Source: Pilasporangium apinafurcum (Eukaryota; Oomycota; Peronosporomycetes; Pythiales; Pythiaceae). From it: a DNA stretch of 64,000 nucleotides. Below, piece after piece: positions 47,049 to 57,146 of the stretch. The notes below the pieces were generated by a model. The model was given only the letters and a program-made list of their open reading frames with translations, searched no databases and had not been told where the DNA came from. Both the position numbers and the translations under genes were made by a program. The stretch spans positions 254,272 through 318,271 of the forward strand of contig BCKE01000039.1 of assembly GCA_001600495.1 (NCBI GenBank), read 5' to 3'. Positions within the stretch are counted from its first letter, which is position 1; every line of letters starts with the position of its first letter.

Positions 47049-47433
47049 ATAGAATTTTTGCGTATGAGCATTCAGACGTTCATGCATAAGAAATCAATTG
47101 ATTATGCTGTTGTGGCCATGAATACTTGAGCATTGAAGTCCATTGGCGGATATTGGTAAACTGCAACTTGAGTTCCTGAACATGTTGATACTGTCAACAC
47201 AGTATTTCACTATTGTCTATCATTTAAGATCGTGTGCTGCAAGGTTCTTTGCTTCATATTGGACGTGGAAATCACCGAGAATGGCACTTTTTTTTCACAC
47301 CTGCTTTGGAGATTATGCTCCGTCCCGGCACTTGACACAAGTTGATTTTCTTCAACCACGCATCAACTATCGCTTTTGTTAAAACACGCGATGATCTAAA
47401 CGAAATTCACCAGTCATTCCATTACTTTCAGAG
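47049..47433. other. Intergenic between MFS copies 2 and 3
   Basis: 385 bases with no gene. The Inr-like element at 47414-47429 lies at the right end. Confidence 0.45.
47414..47429 (+). promoter_or_regulatory. Oomycete Inr/FPR-like element
   Basis: tcattccattactttc fits the TCATTYYNCAWTTT pattern with one mismatch, 32 bases before the preferred ATG at 47461. Confidence 0.45.
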
Positions 47434-47460
47434 TTGCCGTCAATCCTCCTGTCAAGCACG

Positions 47461-48777
47461 ATGGTAACGAAGAACCCGACCGAGTACCAGGCGTCCTGGA
47501 CGGACATCGTGGCGCCCAAACTAATGTACTCACTATCATCAGGCAGTACGTCTGCACTCGTGAATTTTTTACCGGTGTTCTATCAAGACACAATGCAGTT
47601 CACCAAAGTCCAGATTGGGCTACTGCAGACGCTGCCGAGTGTCTGTTTCATGCTCGGACCTCCATTCTGGGGCGCTGTGGCAGATCGGATCCAGAACCAG
47701 CGATTGGTACATATCTTTTGCATCGTCACCGGTGCTGTGTTACTCTATTTGATGCAATTTTCCACGTCTTTGGTGATGACCGCCGTGTTGCTATTGCTGG
47801 GGAACTTCCAATCCGCACCAGCTGGTTCTCTGCTTGACCAGGCCGTTCTCCATTTACTCACCAAAACAGGAGGTGAATACGGCAAACAGCGACTGTTTGG
47901 AGCCATTGGTTGGGGCATTTCTGCCTATGTGACGGGCTTAATCGTCGCTGTTGCAGGTATCACGTGGGCGTTCAATACGAGTTCTCTATTGGCGATAGTT
48001 TCGCTGTTAGTGTTGCGATTGATTGCTCCTATCCAAAGTGGTCACGCACAAGGCTACTCAGAGATTGAAGCAGGTGGTAGTCAAGAACCGTCCATCTCGT
48101 TTTCGGAAGGTGTGCATCAGCTCGTGAAGAAAATGGATGTGTTGGTACTGCTTGTCTGCGTTTTTTTCATGAGCCTGATGTATGGCGTGTTATCCAGTTA
48201 TTTGACGTTGAATTTGTACAATCTCTCGGGAGAAAATGCACATATTATCGGAGTGGCGATCATGTGTGAAACCGCCTCGGAGCTTCCTGCTTTCTTCTTT
48301 TCCCAGAAAATTATCAACCGTTTAGGCACAGTCAAGGTTTTGTTGCTATCAATCGCTGGATATGGTGCACGCATTACTTATTTGGCGTTTATGACCAACC
48401 CATGGGGAGCAATTCCATTCGAATTCTTGCATGGCGTGACATTTGGCATCTCATGGGCTGCATGTACGCAATACGTTTACCAAGCGGCTCCTCGTGGATG
48501 TGAAGGAACTGTCATGGGGCTACTGGCCGCTGTGCAAAACGGATTGGGCCGAGCAGTTGGAACGCTCGTGGGGGGCTATTTCTATCAGAATTTTGGGGCT
48601 CCGACGATGTGGATGCTCATGGATCTTGGTGTGCCGTTGTCATTGATCTGTGTGACTGTGTTTGCACGACTAAAATCTAAAGACGAGATTAATATCGAAG
48701 GGGGATTGCTAGAGAAAGTGGAGCTTTTCTCTCCACATTCAGCTCAGAAATCTCCCAAGTATGATTCCATTAACTGA
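47461..48777 (+). CDS. MFS_1_like transporter, copy 3
   Basis: 438 residues. The frame has an earlier ATG at 47434 (MPSILLSST), but MVTKNPTEYQASWTDIVAPK at 47461 lines up with the start of copy 2, so I chose it. Membrane layout and motifs are as in copy 2, with PPFWGAVADRIQNQRLVH and a changed GCEGTVMGLLAAVQNGLGRA. It ends KVELFSPHSAQ and YDSIN. The conversion tract with copy 2 covers spans about 9-11. Confidence 0.85.
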   Translation: MVTKNPTEYQASWTDIVAPKLMYSLSSGSTSALVNFLPVFYQDTMQFTKVQIGLLQTLPSVCFMLGPPFWGAVADRIQNQRLVHIFCIVTGAVLLYLMQFSTSLVMTAVLLLLGNFQSAPAGSLLDQAVLHLLTKTGGEYGKQRLFGAIGWGISAYVTGLIVAVAGITWAFNTSSLLAIVSLLVLRLIAPIQSGHAQGYSEIEAGGSQEPSISFSEGVHQLVKKMDVLVLLVCVFFMSLMYGVLSSYLTLNLYNLSGENAHIIGVAIMCETASELPAFFFSQKIINRLGTVKVLLLSIAGYGARITYLAFMTNPWGAIPFEFLHGVTFGISWAACTQYVYQAAPRGCEGTVMGLLAAVQNGLGRAVGTLVGGYFYQNFGAPTMWMLMDLGVPLSLICVTVFARLKSKDEINIEGGLLEKVELFSPHSAQKSPKYDSIN

Positions 48778-48890
48778 AAGAGGAATTTTTTGTCATAGGA
48801 TTTTGGAGATAGATTTGCTTTCTTATCAATTTTGAAAAATGCCACACAATCAATTTTTCAAGTTTTCTTCAGTTTACATACAGATTTTAA

Positions 48891-49593
48891 CAAGCAATCC
48901 GCGAGCCAACGGTGCCAGTTTTCAGTTGTTTTCCTAAACTCAAAAAATCCGCAACTGCCTTTTAGCACATAATATTTTGGCATAGGATAGTTTTTTATTT
49001 GTAATGATGAACAAAGCAAACAGCGTTCAAATCGAACTAGTGGTTGTCGAGTAATTAGCAGTCAAAGATGAGTATTCGCTTCCATTTTGGCATTGTTTTA
49101 GCTTGATGGTCATCGTTTTTATTTCTTTTGATTCATAATTCGTTTCATATATGTCATTTACCCTAACCATATTGAATAAAATGAGCTCTAATATTGTCAA
49201 GAGTGTTTGTCGTCCAAGTAATTTGGCGGCAATCTTCGAGTTATTGGTGCAATACTGTTGGTGTCTTAAGCCACTCTTCAGCACTTGAGTTCCATACTAT
49301 GTGCTACAGAGTATATCATTGGACAAAAATGGTATTGTGGTATTTTTTATGTTCTGAACGACCTTGAGAATCGCAAAATCGATGACCATCTGACAGAAAA
49401 TGCAAATTTTGTCGTACCAGTTCTCCTCTCTGGATGCTACGACTTGGATAATAATCACGGGAAACAAGTTTTCTTGGACGGATCTGTTTCGAACTGCCAC
49501 ACATTTTCGTAGAGCACGAATAGCGGATTTTTTGGATTTTGGCCAACCTAAGAATTAGGCTGTTTTTGGCTCCCTTGACTTGCGGATTGCTTG
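48891..49593. mobile_element. piggyBac-type transposon remnant (703 bp, TTAA duplication)
   Basis: The element lies between two TTAA sites (48887-48890 and 49594-49597), the target duplication of piggyBac. Its ends are inverted repeats: CAAGCAATCCGCGAGCCAA at the left and GCGGATTGCTTG at the right, with weaker inverted similarity for about 75 bases (both include aaaaaatccgc). Inside, an ORF at 49285-49512 (plus) contains NNHGKQVFLDGSVSNCHTFS, which resembles the piggyBac stretch with DNFF/FTS after a Gly-Lys turn. The rest is decayed. It sits between MFS copies 3 and 4. Confidence 0.75.
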
Positions 49594-49917
49594 TTAAAAT
49601 CAAATATTCAAAAAACAATGACTCTCTATTTTAATATAAAATATTGAAAACCCCGCCGAAATTGTTTTGTCGCCCTTCATTTTGTGCTGAAAATGCATGA
49701 CGCACATCAGGTGTCGCTGCTTCGCATAGCGCGCCCGTCCGTTTCGTCAAAATTCTTCAAGGCACCCACTATCTACAGATCCAAATCAGCTACGAGAAGA
49801 GAGAGAGACCTTTTTCCTCACTGATGCTTTTACGTTTCTCACGATCGAGATGGCTCAGGCCGCTTCAGTTCCAGAATTTCTCCCAAACTCCCACAATCAC
49901 AACCATATTATAAAACG

Positions 49918-51300
49918 ATGGTGGGGCCTGCACGGAAATCGCTCACGGAGATCCATGCGCTGTCCACCGCTCATTTCCAATCGCTATGGGCACCAAAGGC
50001 AATGTACGCCATCTCGTCTGCTGGTCAGTCGGCGCTGATCAACTTCCTTCCTGTGTTTTACCAGAACGCCATGCATTTCAACAAAGTCCAAATTGGCGTA
50101 TTACAGACGCTCCCCAGCCTCTGTGCCATGCTGGCACCACCTTTTTGGGGAGCTATCGCAGATCGTATCAAGAACCAGCGGTTGGTGCATGTCTTTTGCA
50201 TTGTCTCGGGCGCCGTGCTGTTGTTTGCGCTGCAATTCTCAACGTCGTTTGCAATCGCGGTACTGTTATTACTGTTTGGTAATTTCCAAGTCGCCCCAGC
50301 ACAGTCACTGCTGGATCACGCCGTTCTTGTGATGCTTTCAAAAGTCGGTGGTGAGTATGGGAAGCAGCGGCTCTTTGGTGCCGTGGGCTATGGCGCTGGT
50401 GCGTATATTGCTGGCATGATCGTCACGGCCGCGGGCATCGCGTGGTCGTTCCATTTGAGTCTGATCTTGGCGCTCGCATCGTTGCTAGTCTTGCGGTCGA
50501 TCCCTCCTATTCACGATGATGATCCATACAAATACACAGAGATTGAAGACACAGAACTGCCTGTCCCAGTTGGATCTTCTTTCCTAGATGGGCTGCGTCA
50601 ATTGCTGAAGAAGAAGGATGTGATGGTGTTGCTAGTCGTTGTATTCTTTATGAGCCTCATGTTTGGCATTCTCTCGAGCTATTTGACACTCAATCTCTTC
50701 AATTTCTCAGGAGAAAACGCCAACATCATTGGTATTGCCATCATGTGCGAGACAACCTCCGAGTTACCAGCGTTTTTCTACTCGCAGCTTATCATCGACA
50801 AGATTGGCACGGTCAAAGTGTTGCTGCTCTCAATCATTGGCTACGCTGCTCGGATCACGTATTTGGTGTTCATGACGAATCCGTGGTGGGCCATCCCCTT
50901 CGAGTTTCTGCATGGTGTGACGTTTGGGATTGCCTGGGTCGCCTGCACGCAGTACATTTACCAAGCAGCTCCGCCTGGATGTGAAGGTACTGTTATGGGG
51001 ATTTTAAATGCCGTACAGAATGGATTGGGGCGCGCGGTCGGCACGCTCGTCGGCGGGTTTTTCTACCAGTACTATGGACCTCAAATCATGTGGCTGGTAG
51101 CCGATATTGGTGTGCCGCTCTCGCTCGCTGGCGTCGCTATGTTTGCCTACTTGAAGAACAAGGACGAGATTGAGCTGGAAGACGATATTTTGGGGAAAGT
51201 GGAGCTCTTCTCGCCGCATTCTCCGTATTCATTGGCGCTCAAGTCACCGGCGTTTGCAAGATCTCCATCGTTATCATTTGGTGGTTCATTTAACGCATAA
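49918..51300 (+). CDS. MFS_1_like transporter, copy 4
   Basis: 460 residues from an ATG at 49918. An ATG at 49850 is in a different frame. The opening is longer than in copies 1-3 (MVGPARKSLTEIHALSTAHF) and then joins the family at LWAPKAMYAISSAGQSALIN. It has the motif A-like PPFWGAIADRIKNQRLVH and GCEGTVMGILNAVQNGLGRA. Spans are as in the family. The tail holds KVELFSPHSPYSLALKSPAF and further Ser/Phe-rich residues, with no YGxVN end. It is more diverged than copies 1-3. Confidence 0.85.
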   Translation: MVGPARKSLTEIHALSTAHFQSLWAPKAMYAISSAGQSALINFLPVFYQNAMHFNKVQIGVLQTLPSLCAMLAPPFWGAIADRIKNQRLVHVFCIVSGAVLLFALQFSTSFAIAVLLLLFGNFQVAPAQSLLDHAVLVMLSKVGGEYGKQRLFGAVGYGAGAYIAGMIVTAAGIAWSFHLSLILALASLLVLRSIPPIHDDDPYKYTEIEDTELPVPVGSSFLDGLRQLLKKKDVMVLLVVVFFMSLMFGILSSYLTLNLFNFSGENANIIGIAIMCETTSELPAFFYSQLIIDKIGTVKVLLLSIIGYAARITYLVFMTNPWWAIPFEFLHGVTFGIAWVACTQYIYQAAPPGCEGTVMGILNAVQNGLGRAVGTLVGGFFYQYYGPQIMWLVADIGVPLSLAGVAMFAYLKNKDEIELEDDILGKVELFSPHSPYSLALKSPAFARSPSLSFGGSFNA

Positions 51301-51765
51301 GCCATTGATTTATACTTTCGGTTGCATTTGCAGAAGGTCAAGATCTGTCGATTGCGATTCGTTGAGCGGCATTTGTCGCAGTAGATCGTGTGCTGTTTTT
51401 AGTGAAAGAATAGCAAGCACAAGTGCACGGTGGACCAATTAAAGCTCTCTCACGTGTGCCATAGGATATTCAACCAAAGTATTGTAGTCAATGTGCGTCT
51501 TCAACATATATCCATCATTAGTCACGAAGCATGATTCCAGTACTAATACAACAAATTCACCCGCCTTTATTTTGTAAAATGTAATCCCGGCGTACTTCTG
51601 CTTCGACGTGTACAAAAAATCAGCATTTTTATCTTGCCATCATCATCGTTGATGCTCAGTTCCTCCGCATGGACCATCTTCAACCACCAATCCTTCATCC
51701 CGTTTCCCAGTCAAAGAAAGCCATTTTGCAATCTACTACACGTCAGGCAACAATAGACGACAAGT
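51301..51765. other. Intergenic between MFS copy 4 and the pseudogene
   Basis: 465 bases, no gene seen. Confidence 0.45.
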
Positions 51766-52832
51766 ATGCCGCTGTCGACTGACAGGAACCCGGCGTTTTG
51801 GACGGCACTGCTGGTGCCTAAAGTCATGTACGCCATCTCGTCCGCTGGGGGCTTACCGTAGCGAATTTTACATTGTTTTTTTCAGAATACGATGCATTTC
51901 TCTAAGGTACAAATCGGCATGTTACAGACGCTAGCGAGTATCTGTGTGATGGTGGTGGCACCGTTATGGGATGTCATCGCCGATTACATTCATAGCCAGC
52001 ATCTGGTCCACATCCTCTGCATCGTTACTGGCGCGTTCCTGCCGTTCAGTTTCCAGTTTTTGCTCTCGCTCACAAACACCGCGTCTCCGGTGTTATTGGG
52101 TGTTTTCCAGTCTGCACTGGCTGCTTTGCTGCTCGATCACACCATGCTCCATATCCTCTTCAAGGTTGGTGGCAAATACGGCAAGCAGTGGTTGTTTGAG
52201 TTCATCGATTAGGATATTGGTGGTTACATGACAGGCTAATCGTCGAAGCTGCCGATATCATCTGGTCGTTCAACATGGGAGTCGTATTTACGTTCTTGTC
52301 GCTGATGATCGTGCTGTTCATCCCACCTATCCAAAGTAGCCACGTGGATGGATATATAAGCATCGAAGGTGGTGAGCACAAGAAGCTTCTCTCCTGGGAG
52401 ATTTCGTCAATTGATCAAGAAAGCAGACGTGCTGGTGCTGCTTGTTTGCGTCCTTTTTACCATTTATGGTGAATCCATGAGGCGTGATTCCGTTTGAATT
52501 CTTGGATGGTGTCATTTGTCATCGTCTAGACTGCATGCTCTCAATGCATCTATCAAGCGATACCTCGTGGCTGTGAAGCCATCACCATTGGGATCTTGAG
52601 CGTAGTGCAGAACGGATTGGGACGAGCTGTTGGCGCGATCGTTGGTGGGTACCTTTACAAGACCTTTGGTCCATAGATCATGTCGCTGGTCGTGGATCTC
52701 GGCGTATCGCTCTCACTTTTGTGGCTGCATTTGATTGCTTCAAGAACAGAGATGAAGTTAAAGCAGATGCAACCCAATTAATGAAGAAAGCGGAGCTCTT
52801 CTGCCCATATTCAGCTGATCCTTCCGTTCTAT
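51766..52832 (+). pseudogene. MFS_1_like transporter pseudogene
   Basis: From an ATG at 51766 it reads MPLSTDRNPAFWTALLVPKV and MYAISSAGG, then stops. It resumes as NTMHFSKVQIGMLQTLASIC...APLWDVIADYIHSQHLVH, then hits a stop near 52210. Further family pieces follow in other frames (GCEAITIGILSVVQNGLGRA, and AELFCPYSADPSVL at the end, about 52832). There are at least four frameshifts or stops and a deletion of the region for spans 7-9. It keeps the C-terminal ELFSPHS-like motif, so it belonged to the copy 2-5 lineage. Confidence 0.85.
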
Positions 52833-53007
52833 AATTCCTCGCCTGTGGTTTTATCAGCTAGTCAAGTGTGCCATCGTCATGTACTTTCTATTCAGGAGTG
52901 ATGATCGCGGGAACGCCATTTGTTTTCTTCGAAAATAGATCATTTTGCTCATTTTCTCAGTCGTACGCTATTGCTGACTGCCACTTCGATTTTTCACTGA
53001 CAGGAGT

Positions 53008-53021
53008 TCATTCAAATTGCA
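53008..53021 (+). promoter_or_regulatory. Oomycete Inr/FPR-like element
   Basis: tcattcaaattgca fits the TCATTYYNCAWTT pattern loosely, 30 bases before the ATG of MFS copy 5. Confidence 0.4.
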
Positions 53022-53050
53022 GATACGAAAGATTCGTGAACTAAACCCCA

Positions 53051-54433
53051 ATGAAGACCATGCTTAAGGCTCCATCGGTACATTCACTAGGAAAACCGTG
53101 GTGCTGCTGTAACAGTAATGAGCTATGGGCACCCAAGGCCATGTATGCAATCACATCCGGCAGCAAATCGGCCTTCCTCAACTACATGCCGGTCTTTTAC
53201 CAACATACAGCACAGTTCTCTAAAGTGCAGATCGGTGTACTGCAGACACTGCCGAGCGTCTGTGCGATGATTGCTCCACCTGTTTGGGGGGCGATCGCCG
53301 ATGCCATTCAAAATCAGCGACTGGTGCATCTCATGGCCATCGTCACAGGCGCTGTGTTTAATGGATCCGTGCAGTTTTTCCGCTCGTATCAAGTCATTAT
53401 GATGCTAGTGGTGCTAGGTGGATTGTTTGGTTCGCCAGCTGCATCTCTCTTGGATCATGCGGTGTTGCATATGCTTTCGAAAGTTTCAGTTGATGGGGAA
53501 TACGGCAAACAGCGTTTGTTTGGTGCAGTTGGGTATGGTGCAGGAGCGTATGTGACAGGTGTGGTCGTCACTTGCGCTGGCATCACCTGGTCTTTTGATA
53601 TTGGAGTTGTTTTGGCTCTGGCGTCGATTGCAATCCTGCGATTTATCCCGACAGTCAATGAATCCCAGGATGAAGACAACTGTCAACTACTTCAATGTGC
53701 TACGGAATCATCTACTGAAGCACAAAGATACCGTTCACATCCGTCTCTGGTCGACGGTATGCGTGAATTAGGAGGTAAAGTGGATGTACTTGTGCTTCTT
53801 ATCGTCGTTTTCTTGATGAGTCTCATGTACGGCGTCCTATCAAGCTATTTGACACTCAATCTTTACAACCTTTCGGGTGGGAATTCGCAAATCATTGGCA
53901 TCGCCATCGTGTGTGAAACCATGTCGGAAATCCCAGCCTTCTTCTATTCGCAACCAATCATCAACAGACTTGGTACAGTCAACGTGTTGCTGCTCTCCAT
54001 CGCTGGCTACGCTGCGCGCATTACGTACATGGCTGTTATGACCAATCCATGGGGGGCCATTCCGTTTGAATTCCTTCATGGAGTGACGTTTGGAATTGCC
54101 TGGGCTGCATGCACGCAGTATATTTATCAAACAGCTCCACGAGGCTGCGAAGGAACAGTGATTGGAATCCTCAATGCTGTTCAGAATGGATTGGGAAGAG
54201 CAGTGGGGACTCTTATCGGTGGATACTTCTATGAGAATTACAATGCCAAGACGATGTGGCTGGTCACCGATCTCGGCGTGCCTCTGTCGATTGCCGGTGT
54301 TGCAGTATTTGCCTATTTTATGAATAAAGAAGAAATCGTATTAGAAGAGACGATTCTAGAGAATGCAGAGCTCTTTTCTCCGCATTCTGCGGACCCGTCA
54401 GCGTTGAATTCCTATGGGTCGGTCAAGTTGTGA
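53051..54433 (+). CDS. MFS_1_like transporter, copy 5
   Basis: 460 residues from an ATG at 53051. It starts MKTMLKAPSVHSLGKPWCCC before joining the family at LWAPKAMYAITSGSKSAFLN. About 12 spans, PPVWGAIADAIQNQRLVH, VLVLLIVVFLMSLMYGVLSS and GCEGTVIGILNAVQNGLGRA are present. It is the most diverged of the array; the inner loop between spans 6 and 7 is longer (NCQLLQCATESSTEAQRYRS). The tail keeps NAELFSPHSADPSALNSYGS. Last of the array, convergent with the next gene. Confidence 0.85.
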   Translation: MKTMLKAPSVHSLGKPWCCCNSNELWAPKAMYAITSGSKSAFLNYMPVFYQHTAQFSKVQIGVLQTLPSVCAMIAPPVWGAIADAIQNQRLVHLMAIVTGAVFNGSVQFFRSYQVIMMLVVLGGLFGSPAASLLDHAVLHMLSKVSVDGEYGKQRLFGAVGYGAGAYVTGVVVTCAGITWSFDIGVVLALASIAILRFIPTVNESQDEDNCQLLQCATESSTEAQRYRSHPSLVDGMRELGGKVDVLVLLIVVFLMSLMYGVLSSYLTLNLYNLSGGNSQIIGIAIVCETMSEIPAFFYSQPIINRLGTVNVLLLSIAGYAARITYMAVMTNPWGAIPFEFLHGVTFGIAWAACTQYIYQTAPRGCEGTVIGILNAVQNGLGRAVGTLIGGYFYENYNAKTMWLVTDLGVPLSIAGVAVFAYFMNKEEIVLEETILENAELFSPHSADPSALNSYGSVKL

Positions 54434-54675
54434 AGATAGGTAAGTGGCATTTGCCTGATTGTGCGTTTGTATTGATCCCTAAGCACAAAGAAGGAAGGCG
54501 AGCTATGCTATTATAAACGACTGATGATTTCGTCGAGAGGAAACATCGTTTTTACTGCTTTGTGCCAAAGCAGTTGTTAAACAGATCGTTGTGGCATTGT
54601 TGTTCGTAGTATACGGATAATGATAAAAAGCATGTCGGCTATCCTAATCTTGCAGTTTCCTGAACAACGCAGTAT

Positions 54676-56862
54676 TTAGCGAAGTGGGTGTTGTATTTTC
54701 CGTTTGAGGCTGTTCTGATTGTACTTTTCTGGGCTAGATCCGCTTGTCTGAAGGATTGCGTTGCCCATGATGTCTTCGGATGGCCCTATGAGATCTTTCA
54801 CGCTGATGAATGGATGAACAATATCGATAAACCCACAGCGAGTCTTCATAGAACCACCTTCAAGAATGATCCCAAACTCCAAGTAATGTGGAGGTCGTAG
54901 AAACACTTGGTGCCCAATCTTCTTTTCCATGATCCAGGAACTACGCACGAGACTACGCGCTTGAATAGGGATGTCGACTACGTTCTCTAGTTCAAGACGA
55001 ATATCATGGTCGTCTCTACTGTCAGAGACAGCATGCTTTCCCAACGAGCTATCCGTCTCGTATTGGGTATGGATATCATCCACTGCTGGTGGGTCAGGAA
55101 TATCAGGACAAACAATAGAGCCTCCTTTACGTTGTACCAACTGCCGCGAGCTGTGGTGTTTCGTCATTACGTTCGGGTACCGAAGACGAAAATACATGTA
55201 GCGAAGTACAACAAAAATGGCAATCGAGAAAACACTCCATCCGATGATTTCCAGTAGCGGTGAAAAAATAGTCGAGAGAGTCGATGGCGACGTATTCTGT
55301 AGTGAGTCTTGATCTGGTGGATAAGTGTTTGCAAGCGCTGTGAACCCAGTAAAAGAGATCGAATCAGCGATGCGCTGCGCTTCCTGTAAATGCTTCTTGG
55401 TTTGGATCACCCCGACGCTGCCACGTTTACAATACGCAACAATTGCAGCGATGAACGCCAGTTCACTCACACTCACGTACGTTCTACGAGCAAAAAAGAA
55501 CGCTTGTTTCTCACTGATGGTCACACAAAGATCCCATAGGATGTTGACACATAGCAGTATCGAAATCCAGAAGCGTATAGCGGAGAGGAAGGCATGGGTT
55601 TTCCCACCCTGCGTCTGAACATCATTCCACAAACCAATAGTGGGGAGCATTACCATCCATGAAAGAGTTTGAGTGATTAACATAAGGAAAGCAATGGGGG
55701 TGCTTCGCACCAGTGACGTTGTCAACACGCCCTTATAATCTTCCGCTGCAAAACCCATCTTCGACGTATAAGAAGCTACACGATAAGCAGAAGGTGTCAA
55801 GCCTTTCCAGAGTGGCCAGAGCATGATTCGTCCTATTTCAATGGCGCTGTACGCGTTGATAAGCATCAAAGTGATATCGACGACTACCATTATCGTGTAC
55901 AGTGCACCAGACGATGAAAAATTCAAAAGCGATGTATGCTGAAGTGCGAGCACGCCATCTGCCGTAGTTTTAACCGTGAATAGACTTCGACTATTCATGC
56001 GAACTAGCAACGTCATGCCCATAAACTGCAGTACGTCCGACGTCAGCCATGCTTTATCCTGCTGAAAGTAAGAAAAATATTTCGCGTGATGGCCAACAAA
56101 AGCACTGCTATAGTAGCTGGAGCTTCCACAACCAAATATTGTTGATGTGTATCGTCCTTGCCCATTGTTAACAAAACCTTCGACACAAACCACGCTCGAT
56201 ATGGGGGTGCTTTTGCTAATGACATCGAGAAGATTCAGTAATTCCATCTCGCCGTCAGTCCCTGGAGTGACTAGATACTCGAGCGAATTCTTAATTGGCC
56301 ATGTAGATAGAGCTCCACCGGTTGGTGATGAATACGTGAGTAACGATGGCACTTCTTGGATGTTATAGCGTGATGGAAATTGTTTCACGATAGGCGCGTG
56401 ACAAATTGGTGGTTTGTGATGATGATACAGCAGTTTACACGCCGTCCACGCCATGGAATCAACCCGTACACTACTTACAAAGACTAACTCCGGAACTTTC
56501 TTGCTGCTTCCTCGTGGGCCAACCTCACAATTGGTGCCATGGGCAAAATGGAAAGGCGATTGGGATGTTTCGGTGATAGGATAGATCGTGTCACATTTTT
56601 GGAGAAATGAACTCCATCCGGATATGCGTTGTGATTTCTGATCTGGGTAAGAAAAATTTTTGAATGGTCGAAGTGGCTGTGATTCTAAGAATTGCGTCGT
56701 ACTCCTTGAAAACGCGTAGGTATCGTTCGAACCAAGCCAACTCGTCTTAAAGATGATGTCGCGCATGTCCAGTAGTACATATACAACCAGTAACATAACT
56801 TCCAGCAGTAACTGTGCTCTTGGAGGTAGTTTCCATGATAGGAAAGGTGCGCTTTTCGGCAT
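54676..56862 (-). CDS. Multi-pass membrane protein, unknown function
   Basis: The frame opens with GTG at 56898; the first ATG (56862) gives 728 residues. A span near the N-terminus (about 12-32, LLLEVMLLVVYVLLDMRDII) is followed by a region of about 260 residues with several cysteines and N-x-S/T sites that is probably lumenal or extracellular. Then about six to seven spans lie between 310 and 590 (for example IMVVVDITLMLINAYSAIEI, SILLCVNILWDLCVT, IIGWSVFSIAIFVVLRYMYF). A cytosolic tail of about 150 residues ends it. I recognise no named family. The layout resembles oomycete-specific multi-pass proteins with a large first loop. The frame is long and undamaged. Confidence 0.65.
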   Translation of the reverse strand: MPKSAPFLSWKLPPRAQLLLEVMLLVVYVLLDMRDIIFKTSWLGSNDTYAFSRSTTQFLESQPLRPFKNFSYPDQKSQRISGWSSFLQKCDTIYPITETSQSPFHFAHGTNCEVGPRGSSKKVPELVFVSSVRVDSMAWTACKLLYHHHKPPICHAPIVKQFPSRYNIQEVPSLLTYSSPTGGALSTWPIKNSLEYLVTPGTDGEMELLNLLDVISKSTPISSVVCVEGFVNNGQGRYTSTIFGCGSSSYYSSAFVGHHAKYFSYFQQDKAWLTSDVLQFMGMTLLVRMNSRSLFTVKTTADGVLALQHTSLLNFSSSGALYTIMVVVDITLMLINAYSAIEIGRIMLWPLWKGLTPSAYRVASYTSKMGFAAEDYKGVLTTSLVRSTPIAFLMLITQTLSWMVMLPTIGLWNDVQTQGGKTHAFLSAIRFWISILLCVNILWDLCVTISEKQAFFFARRTYVSVSELAFIAAIVAYCKRGSVGVIQTKKHLQEAQRIADSISFTGFTALANTYPPDQDSLQNTSPSTLSTIFSPLLEIIGWSVFSIAIFVVLRYMYFRLRYPNVMTKHHSSRQLVQRKGGSIVCPDIPDPPAVDDIHTQYETDSSLGKHAVSDSRDDHDIRLELENVVDIPIQARSLVRSSWIMEKKIGHQVFLRPPHYLEFGIILEGGSMKTRCGFIDIVHPFISVKDLIGPSEDIMGNAILQTSGSSPEKYNQNSLKRKIQHPLR

Positions 56863-57146
56863 GATAGAATTGTTTTGGCCTTGGGATTCTTCACACACGA
56901 ATGTGGATACGAAAGGACGCGAATGTAGCTTTCTAAGTTGCAGGAATTGTCACTGCAGTTGTTTTGGTTGACGCAATCTCGTATTTTATCCAACCAGAGA
57001 CGAGATAACCGCCAAAGACATGATGCAATCATCCCCACACGAAAGACAAACATTCGCAGCTTCGAGAAGCTGAAGAAGCGATCGCAGAAGGAGGAAAAAG
57101 TCATTATCTAAAAGCACACAAGCGAGCAAACGAGCAACCGAGCAGT

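Noticed and set aside
49027-49284. Minus-strand ORF inside the piggyBac remnant
   Set aside because: No recognisable domain and opposite to the transposase-like piece; probably chance.
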